The notes under the pieces are model-generated. The model worked only from the letters and a program-made list of their open reading frames with translations. It ran no database searches and was not told where the DNA came from. This document shows positions 6,896-12,581 of a stretch of 12,581 nucleotides of DNA, one piece after another. The DNA lies in assembly GCA_946885335.1 (NCBI GenBank), contig CAMPGG010000075.1, forward strand, positions 1 to 12,581. The letters run 5' to 3'. The position numbers and the translations under genes are program-made. Numbering within the stretch: the stretch's first letter is position 1; each line of letters starts with the position of its first letter. This DNA is from an uncultured Chitinophagaceae bacterium (lineage in GTDB: Bacteria > Bacteroidota > Bacteroidia > Chitinophagales > Chitinophagaceae).

Positions 6896-9442
6896 ATGAA
6901 AACCATCCACCAAAACCTGCCGGCATGTCTTGATACATCCGGTCATTTCTTTTTTATCATTCTCGATCTGGATGGTTTTATTAAATACCTCAACCCACTT
7001 TACCAGGAGAAGATCGGTTATTTGGCTCCAGGCACACCTGGGCTGTCTTTTTTCATGAAAGAAATTTCCCCCGATGCAACTTTAGTTCAAAAAAAGTTTA
7101 AAGATTTTTTGTCAGGCCGCCCGGGATCAAATTTAATAGAACAGCGTATTGTGAATGAGGATGGTGAGTTTATATTTATCAGGTGGGAGTTGAATTTGGT
7201 TAACTATGAAGATGAAGATCCAGGCACTGTTCAATGTATTGGTGTTGATATTACCGATCTTAAAAATGATAAATCAAGCCTGCAAAAAAAAGCAGATCGT
7301 TATCAACAACTATATCATTCCTCCCTTTTACCCCGGTTGATTTTTGATGCTAAAACGTTTAGGGTGTTGGACGCAAATCCATCCTCCCTCCATTTTTTTC
7401 AATATAACCGGGAAGATTTACTGCGTTGTTCCATGAAACAATTGTTAAGCCATGAATGTTGGAACAGGCTTCAGTCTGATCTGCTGGTTAAAAGCAATAT
7501 GGAAAGCTGGAAAATGGATTGTCTTACGCAGCTTAAAAATGGTGCACAGGTAAACAGTCAATTACATTTATTATTTAGCAAAGAAGAAAATAATTCTTTT
7601 ATCCAGGTAACGCTGGTAAATAATCCGAAGGACCTTGAAAGCCAGGCTAATATTCTTGAAAATGTATCTGATATTATTATAACTACTGACAGCAGGGAAA
7701 AAGTAAAAACCTGGAATAAAGTAGCCGAGCAGTTTTATGGAATAACAGAACAGGATGCAATAGGAAAAGTGGTTACAGATTTAGTGAGATTAGAATATGA
7801 AAATACTACCCGTGAACTGGCCATTGGTGAGATGAAAACAAAAGGCATTTGGAAGGGTGAAGTGGCATTTACAAATAAATCAGGTGAAAAAAAATACCTG
7901 CTTAATTCCATCATGTTATTAAAGAATAATGGACATGATGATCCGGGTGTATTAGTAGTAGGCCGGGATATAACGGAACGAAAATTGGCTGAACATAATT
8001 TAGCCGCCAGTGAACAATTTTACAGGAACCTGATCTCCAATTCTCTGGATGGTATGCTGATCCTGAACGAAGAAGGGATCATACAATTTGTTTCTCCTTC
8101 TGTAGAAAATATATTGGGATTTACAAGTGAAGACATTTTATACAAGAGTGGCTTTTCATATATACATCCTGATGATATTGCACTTAGTATTGAATCATTT
8201 AACAGGGAACTTGTTGAGCAGCCTTTGATAAAATCAATCGTTGTGCGATTGCTGAATAAAAACGGTGGCTGGACCTGGTGCATGTTGCGTGGCCATAACC
8301 TGGTTAATAATCCTTTTGTAAAGGGAATGGTTATTTATTTTTATGATGACACTTTGCGCAAGCAGGCCAGGGAAATTTTAAAAGAAAGCGAATCCCGTTT
8401 TCGGAACCTGATTGCAGATCTGCAAATAGGTGTCATGCTGTTAAATAATGAAAAAGAAATTACCCTTTGCAACAAGGCAGGTTTACAAATATTAGGATAT
8501 AATGATGAACCATCGTTAGCAGGCAAAACGACCAGCGACCTGGATTGGGATATTGTTGATGAAAATAACGTTCCGTTGCCTGCAGACAGGCGACCAAGTT
8601 TTATGGCCTTCCATACAAAGAGAGTCGTTAAGGATGTAGTAATGGGCATTAAAAAAGTAAATCAACATTCACGGGCATGGGTGTTAGTAAATGCCGTTCC
8701 GATTCTGAATGAGGGTGGTGAAATCATTCATGTAATAACATCATTCAGTGATATTACAGAACGCAGAAAACTGGAACAGAAACTCCGCAAAGAAGAAATC
8801 AACAAACAAAAACAATTAACACAGGCCACCATTGATGGACAGGAAAAAGAAAGAAAAGAAATAGGAAAAGAACTGCATGATAATGTTGGCCAGCAACTGA
8901 CAACCACTAAATTATTCCTGGATATAGCAAAAAGCCATGCAGAAGATAATGTTCTTGAAATGATCAACATGGCCATTAAAGGTGTCACAGATGCCATTAA
9001 TGAAGTAAGATCAATTTCCCGATCTTTAGTTCCTCCAACACTTGGTGATTTGGGGCTAGTGGATTCTGTAAAAGAACTTTGCCAATCACTAAAAAGAACG
9101 CAGGCATTCCAGATCCGTTTTTATCACAATGGCTTTGATGAAAGTAAGTTGCCTGCAAACCAGGCTTTAATGTTTTATCGCATCATCCAGGAACAGGTTA
9201 ATAATGTTATTAAACATTCCGAAGCCAGGGCTGTGATACTTAAATTAGGAACGGAAAATGATCATACTGTTTTAGTCATTGTAGATAATGGAAAAGGTTT
9301 TGATCCTGCCAATCAAAAAAAAGGATTGGGTCTTATAAATATGACTAACAGGGCAGAATTATTTAACGGCAAACTGGAAATTACTTCAGGCATCGATAAA
9401 GGCTGCAGAATCCGCGTGGAAATCCCGTTCAATCAACCTTAA
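6896..9442 (+). CDS. multi-PAS soluble sensor histidine kinase (HisKA_3/NarL-partner type)
   Basis: The 848-residue product has no signal peptide or membrane segment, so it should be a cytoplasmic sensor. Five PAS-like domains can be placed: about 12-122, 136-250, 252-362, 375-490 and 499-623. Three end in the typical DIT motif (VDITD 117-121; RDITER 357-362; DITER 619-623). A short coiled coil leads to a HisKA_3-type dimerisation domain with phospho-acceptor His661 in GKELHDNVGQQL (657-668). The ATPase domain has an N box (EQVNNVIKH 766-774), G1 DNGKG (797-801) and G2 GLGL (810-813). Such kinases normally phosphorylate a LuxR/NarL-type response regulator, but none is encoded in this window, so it appears orphaned here. 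No heme- or flavin-binding signature stands out, so its ligand cannot be read. It is flanked by a 160-bp gap upstream without a clear promoter. Confidence 0.93.
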   Translation: MKTIHQNLPACLDTSGHFFFIILDLDGFIKYLNPLYQEKIGYLAPGTPGLSFFMKEISPDATLVQKKFKDFLSGRPGSNLIEQRIVNEDGEFIFIRWELNLVNYEDEDPGTVQCIGVDITDLKNDKSSLQKKADRYQQLYHSSLLPRLIFDAKTFRVLDANPSSLHFFQYNREDLLRCSMKQLLSHECWNRLQSDLLVKSNMESWKMDCLTQLKNGAQVNSQLHLLFSKEENNSFIQVTLVNNPKDLESQANILENVSDIIITTDSREKVKTWNKVAEQFYGITEQDAIGKVVTDLVRLEYENTTRELAIGEMKTKGIWKGEVAFTNKSGEKKYLLNSIMLLKNNGHDDPGVLVVGRDITERKLAEHNLAASEQFYRNLISNSLDGMLILNEEGIIQFVSPSVENILGFTSEDILYKSGFSYIHPDDIALSIESFNRELVEQPLIKSIVVRLLNKNGGWTWCMLRGHNLVNNPFVKGMVIYFYDDTLRKQAREILKESESRFRNLIADLQIGVMLLNNEKEITLCNKAGLQILGYNDEPSLAGKTTSDLDWDIVDENNVPLPADRRPSFMAFHTKRVVKDVVMGIKKVNQHSRAWVLVNAVPILNEGGEIIHVITSFSDITERRKLEQKLRKEEINKQKQLTQATIDGQEKERKEIGKELHDNVGQQLTTTKLFLDIAKSHAEDNVLEMINMAIKGVTDAINEVRSISRSLVPPTLGDLGLVDSVKELCQSLKRTQAFQIRFYHNGFDESKLPANQALMFYRIIQEQVNNVIKHSEARAVILKLGTENDHTVLVIVDNGKGFDPANQKKGLGLINMTNRAELFNGKLEITSGIDKGCRIRVEIPFNQP

Positions 9443-9479
9443 TTGTGTTGAATTAACATGCTGCTAAAAATTTATCTCA

Positions 9480-9487
9480 TAACTTTG
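9480..9487 (+). promoter_or_regulatory. probable -7 promoter element before the PurF-like gene
   Basis: TAACTTTG matches the Bacteroidota -7 consensus TAnnTTTG. It lies in the 70-bp gap after the kinase gene, and transcription would start about 20 nt before the ATG at 9513. A TTG occurs at 9448-9450, but the 29-bp spacing is longer than usual, so the -33 element is weak or absent. Confidence 0.45.
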
Positions 9488-9512
9488 CGGCTTCTTTTCA
9501 ACAGCTATTTAA

Positions 9513-11360
9513 ATGAGCGATTCCATTAAGCATGAATGCGGCCTTGCATTTATAAGATTACGAAAACCTTTTGCGTATTATCAGCAGAAATATGGTACCG
9601 TAATGTGGGGCTTAAACAAATTGTACCTGCTGATGGAAAAGCAGCACAACAGGGGCCAGGATGGTGCCGGAGTAGCGGCAGTTAAACTGGATGTAGAACC
9701 CGGCTATCCATTTCTTCACCGTATACGCAGTAACAGCAATCAGCCCATTGCCGATGTGTTTCGCCGCATAGGGGATGAAGTCAATGAACTGGAAAAATTT
9801 AATCCTGATATAAAAAAACACCCCGGCCTGATGAAAGGCCATATCCAATTCATGGGTGAATTGTTGATGGGTCACCTGCGCTATGGAACGCAGGGAAAAA
9901 ATGATGTGGATTTCTGTCATCCTTTCATTAAGCGCCACACCATTCCCAGTCGCAACCTTGCACTGGCCGGTAATTTCAATCTCGTAAATACGGACGAACT
10001 TTTTGGCTTGGTTAATATAGACCCGGGAGAATTTCAGCGCCAAAGTGACCTGGCTGCTATGATGGAAGTGATATATCATTTCCTGGTAAAGGCTGATGAA
10101 GCCTCTCCTCATTCACTCAATATCGTTGATGTATTAAAAAAAGCATTGCCATTATTTGATGGTGGTTATCATGTGGGTGGTCTTACTGGTAACGGAACTG
10201 GTTTTGTTTTCAGGGATGCGCATGGCATTCGCCCTTCTTATTATTATAGCGATGATGAAGTGATTGTTGCGGCCTCTGAAAGAGCAGCGATCCGCACAGC
10301 ATTTCATGTAGAGGAAAACCAGGTAAAGGAATTGATGCCTGGTCATGCGCTGATTGCGGATGCGAAAGGCGGTTGCAGCATAGAACAAATCGTGGAACCA
10401 AAAGAAAGGAAAGCCTGCAGCTTTGAGCGTATTTATTTTTCAAGAGGCAGTGATGAAAAAATTTACAGGGAAAGATCCAGGCTGGGATATAATTTAAGCA
10501 AACAGGTTTTAGATAGTATTGATCATGATTTGAAGAATACTATTTTTTCATTTATCCCCAATACCGCGGAAGTAGCCTTTTATGGTTTACTGAAAGGGAT
10601 GGAAGATTACCTGAATAAAATAAAGATTGAACGCATTTTAAGTTGGGGTAAAGAGTATGATGCAGAAAAACTGTCGGAGATGGTTAACCGCAGAATACGG
10701 ATTGAAAAAATTGCCATCAAGGATGTAAAAATGCGCACCTTCATTACACAGGATGTAGGCCGGAATGAAATGGTTCAACACGTGTATGATATTACCTACG
10801 GAACGGTAAAAAAGGATGTGGATACATTGGTGGTCATTGATGATTCCATTGTACGCGGCACTACTTTAAAGGAAAGCATTATTCGCATGCTCAGCCGCTT
10901 ATCACCCAAACGTATAGTTGTAATTTCAAGTGCGCCGCAAATCCGATATCCTGATTGTTATGGAATTGATATGAGTAAATTGGGTGAATTCATTGCATTC
11001 AATGCTGCTATTGAATTATTGAAAGAAGAAGGCAGGCTGGAGTTTCTGAAGGAATTACATGAGAAATGCAAAGATCTGCAACGGAATAATCAACTCCATA
11101 CTGAAAATGTGGTGAAGCAGGTTTACAAATCTTTTACTCCTGAACAGTTATCGAAAAAAATCGCGGAGCTCATAACACCCGCAGATGTGCAGGTACCCGT
11201 TGACGTTATATACCAAACCATCGAATCTTTACACGAGGCTTGCCCTACCAACACCGGTGACTGGTATTTCACCGGTAATTATCCAACGCCTGGTGGTAAC
11301 CGCGTGGTGAATAAAGCATTTATGAATTATATGGATGGAAAAAATGTAAGAGGATATTGA
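9513..11360 (+). CDS. PurF-type amidophosphoribosyltransferase, long divergent form
   Basis: The family makes phosphoribosylamine from PRPP and glutamine, the first step of purine synthesis. The product has 615 residues, over 100 more than usual PurF (about 460-510). The N-terminal glutaminase (Ntn) domain keeps a candidate nucleophile Cys9 (HECGLA), so eight residues would have to be removed to expose it. It also keeps RGQDGAG (47-53) and LRYGTQG (122-128). The region matching PurF's oxyanion-hole segment (NGNLVN) reads NFNLVN (154-159). The phosphoribosyltransferase part has an intact PRPP motif VVIDDSIVRGTT (440-451) and RTFI (408-411). However, the pyrophosphate loop reads IPNTAE (348-353) where PurF usually has PDS or PET, and about 30 extra residues follow it. 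The C-terminal extension contains GDWYFTGNYPTPGG. The cysteine ligands of iron-sulfur PurF enzymes are not evident. It may be a paralogue beside a standard purF elsewhere; substrate and activity are therefore uncertain. Confidence 0.85.
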   Translation: MSDSIKHECGLAFIRLRKPFAYYQQKYGTVMWGLNKLYLLMEKQHNRGQDGAGVAAVKLDVEPGYPFLHRIRSNSNQPIADVFRRIGDEVNELEKFNPDIKKHPGLMKGHIQFMGELLMGHLRYGTQGKNDVDFCHPFIKRHTIPSRNLALAGNFNLVNTDELFGLVNIDPGEFQRQSDLAAMMEVIYHFLVKADEASPHSLNIVDVLKKALPLFDGGYHVGGLTGNGTGFVFRDAHGIRPSYYYSDDEVIVAASERAAIRTAFHVEENQVKELMPGHALIADAKGGCSIEQIVEPKERKACSFERIYFSRGSDEKIYRERSRLGYNLSKQVLDSIDHDLKNTIFSFIPNTAEVAFYGLLKGMEDYLNKIKIERILSWGKEYDAEKLSEMVNRRIRIEKIAIKDVKMRTFITQDVGRNEMVQHVYDITYGTVKKDVDTLVVIDDSIVRGTTLKESIIRMLSRLSPKRIVVISSAPQIRYPDCYGIDMSKLGEFIAFNAAIELLKEEGRLEFLKELHEKCKDLQRNNQLHTENVVKQVYKSFTPEQLSKKIAELITPADVQVPVDVIYQTIESLHEACPTNTGDWYFTGNYPTPGGNRVVNKAFMNYMDGKNVRGY

Positions 11361-11457
11361 TATTCGACTGTTGAATACCGTTCACTTTTACGATACTAAT
11401 AAGTTTTACGTAATTTGAACGTGCAAAAGACAGGTATCAACGGCTAAAAATTTAAAT

Positions 11458-11955
11458 GTGAAAACACTTCTTTTAATACGACATGCAAAAAGTAGTTGGG
11501 CAACCCCTGGTTTAGATGATTTTGACAGGCCATTGAACGAACGCGGTAAACAGGATGCTCCTGAAATGGCAGATCGTTTATTGAAAAGGAAAATTAAGAT
11601 CAACGCATTTATTTCAAGCCCCGCAAAAAGAGCGCAAAAAACAGCCACCCGTTTCTTAAAAGCATATGGATTCGATAAAGGAGATGTTATACTGGCAGAA
11701 AATCTTTATCATGCAAATGAAGAAGATTTTTTAGAGGTGATTGAAAATGCAAAAAAGAAGTGGAATGTTATCGCTTTATTCTCTCATAATCCAGGTATTA
11801 CTTCTTTCGCCAGTTCACTAACGGACATAAACATAGATAATATGCCCACCTGTTCGGTATTTGCCGTACAAGTGGACACAGACGACTGGGCGCAGTTTTC
11901 TACATCCAGTAAAAGTTTCCTGTTTTTCGATTATCCTAAATCGAACCAGGTTTAA
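11458..11955 (+). CDS. sixA: SixA-type histidine phosphatase
   Basis: This 165-residue cytoplasmic protein belongs to the histidine phosphatase (phosphoglycerate mutase-like) superfamily. It carries the catalytic RHAKSSW near the N-terminus (Arg8, His9), the phosphate-binding Arg58 in SSPAKRAQKTA, and the second catalytic His110 in FSHNPG. Length and motifs fit the SixA group, whose E. coli member removes phosphate from phosphohistidine on the HPt domain of a hybrid kinase; the substrate here is unknown. Translation must start at GTG 11458. The ATG two bases earlier (11456-11458) is followed at once by TGA, and only the GTG gives the full motif MKTLLLIRHAK. The gene is 97 bp after the PurF-like gene and converges on the lipoprotein gene, with the two stop codons overlapping. 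A link to the nearby histidine kinase is conceivable but unsupported. Confidence 0.87.
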   Translation: MKTLLLIRHAKSSWATPGLDDFDRPLNERGKQDAPEMADRLLKRKIKINAFISSPAKRAQKTATRFLKAYGFDKGDVILAENLYHANEEDFLEVIENAKKKWNVIALFSHNPGITSFASSLTDINIDNMPTCSVFAVQVDTDDWAQFSTSSKSFLFFDYPKSNQV

Positions 11956-12362
11956 TTTTTAGTTAGTAACAATTGTTCTCCGGAAGTTGGATCAGTGCAA
12001 ACAAAGCGAATGCTGCCGGATTTATTTTCTACAACATTCCAACTCCGGTTTAATTGTTTTACACTTATTTCAGTTGCATTTAACTGGAGATTTACCTTTT
12101 CATTGATCATATTCCAGTTGCCTTTCACCTGGGTTTGGTCCATATTAAATACAGCCAGCCCGCCTTTGTCAAATAAAAGTGTAAAATCTTCGAAGTTGTA
12201 AGATGTATTCGTATTTGAATTTATAACCTGAACATTCCATTGATGTTTAATTAAAACTTCACCAATGTTATTTTCACCCAGGTCCTCATAACTTGGTGTG
12301 CAGGAAAAAAGAACCATGCTGATGAATAAGGTGCATAAACTGGCAGGTAAATATTTTTTCAT
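11952..12362 (-). CDS. small lipoprotein, lipocalin-like domain suspected
   Basis: From ATG 12362 the product has 136 residues: a basic MKKY start, a hydrophobic stretch (about 5-19) and a lipobox LFSC with Cys21 as the predicted lipidated residue. It should therefore be an exported, membrane-anchored lipoprotein. The mature part is beta-rich with spaced tryptophans (HQWNVQVINS, GNWNM, RSWNVVE) and alternating hydrophobic residues. This resembles the small lipocalin-like or META-like lipoproteins common in Bacteroidota, but I cannot assign a family with certainty. An upstream in-frame ATG at 12386 would add eight residues (MRFLNPTF) before the signal sequence, so I prefer 12362. The gene converges on the phosphatase gene, and a 22-bp palindrome lies 37 bp upstream of its start. 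Confidence 0.75.
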   Translation of the reverse strand: MKKYLPASLCTLFISMVLFSCTPSYEDLGENNIGEVLIKHQWNVQVINSNTNTSYNFEDFTLLFDKGGLAVFNMDQTQVKGNWNMINEKVNLQLNATEISVKQLNRSWNVVENKSGSIRFVCTDPTSGEQLLLTKN

Positions 12363-12398
12363 AAAAGTTGGATTTAGGAATCTCATTAACGAGACAAC

Positions 12399-12420
12399 TG
12401 GTTAACGGGCCCGTTAACCA
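12399..12420. repeat. perfect 22-bp palindrome, operator or terminator candidate
   Basis: The half-site TGGTTAACGGG is followed directly by its exact reverse complement, with the centre between 12409 and 12410. It contains two GTTAAC and one GGGCCC hexamer. It lies 37 bp upstream of the lipoprotein start. On the plus strand it is followed by a stretch rich in A and T (12421-12436, including ATTTTATTTTT), which gives it a terminator-like look in that direction. On the minus strand AATATTTG, one mismatch from the -7 consensus, overlaps its right edge, so it could instead cover a lipoprotein promoter. Confidence 0.6.
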
Positions 12421-12581
12421 AATATTTTATTTTTCTACTTTAATTATCCCGATTGCAGCTTTTTCATTTATTAAACCGTAAAATGACCTCGGATATATAC
12501 GGGTAATTAAATTTATTAGCGTTGCTAAAATTGTCAGGTAGGAGAGGTTTCTATCTGCTTTTGAGCGGTCAAATTTTTAAT
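12421..12581. other. right-hand edge with no supported gene
   Basis: No reading frame of useful length, RNA gene or clear promoter is visible on either strand. The sequence is AT-rich. It may be the upstream region of a gene beyond the window. Confidence 0.5.

Noticed and set aside
9439..9456. TTAATT/AATTAA hairpin at the end of the kinase gene
   Set aside because: The stem is only six A/T pairs, includes the stop codon, and is not followed by a T-run; too weak for a terminator.
9612..10112. A 166-codon minus-strand frame opposite the PurF-like gene
   Set aside because: It lies entirely inside a strongly supported coding region and shows no motif of its own.
11361..11377. Short hairpin right after the PurF-like stop codon
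   Set aside because: Seven pairs, mostly A/T with one G-U, a three-base loop, and no T-run directly after it; not enough to call a terminator.
12363..12386. Upstream ATG for the lipoprotein adding MRFLNPTF
   Set aside because: MKKY at 12362 gives a compact basic start directly before the hydrophobic core and lipobox, as usual for lipoprotein signal peptides.

Overview
The window looks like chromosomal housekeeping DNA from a Bacteroidota bacterium, most likely of the Chitinophagaceae or a close relative. Three things point there. The protein sequences are typical of the phylum: a DUF4834 protein, NusA starting MASINLIEAFQEFK, and an IF2 with a long charged N-terminal extension. Several promoter elements match the Bacteroidota -7 consensus TAnnTTTG. 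Shine-Dalgarno sites are mostly absent. Base composition is moderately AT-rich and even across the genes, and I see no insertion sequence, prophage, tRNA, rRNA or CRISPR array.

Layout. A 7-bp tandem repeat (1-55) occupies the left edge. A small membrane protein (DUF4834, minus strand) is divergent from a translation/transcription cluster on the plus strand, rimP-nusA-infB. The cluster has a recognisable promoter (430-462) and a strong hairpin in the rimP leader (481-508). Another hairpin overlaps a purine-rich ribosome-binding-like stretch just before infB (2329-2365). Next come a SurA-like periplasmic peptidylprolyl isomerase (5371-6735), a soluble sensor histidine kinase with about five PAS domains (6896-9442), a long divergent PurF-type amidophosphoribosyltransferase (9513-11360) and a SixA-type histidine phosphatase (11458-11955). 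The last gene is a small lipoprotein on the minus strand (11952-12362), whose stop codon overlaps that of the phosphatase gene. A perfect 22-bp palindrome (12399-12420) lies upstream of the lipoprotein. The final 161 bases hold no gene that I can support.

How the genes fit together. RimP (30S maturation), NusA (transcription elongation, termination and antitermination) and IF2 (initiator tRNA delivery) form the classic conserved cluster. The outer-membrane-protein chaperone, kinase, amidotransferase, phosphatase and lipoprotein have no obvious single pathway; each is separated by roughly 70-160 bp and they are probably separate or loosely coupled units. No response regulator is present for the kinase.

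I do not see evidence for a new multi-gene system. The observations most worth a second look are the two leader structures in the rimP-nusA-infB cluster, the altered active-site motifs of the PurF-like protein, and the 22-bp palindrome.
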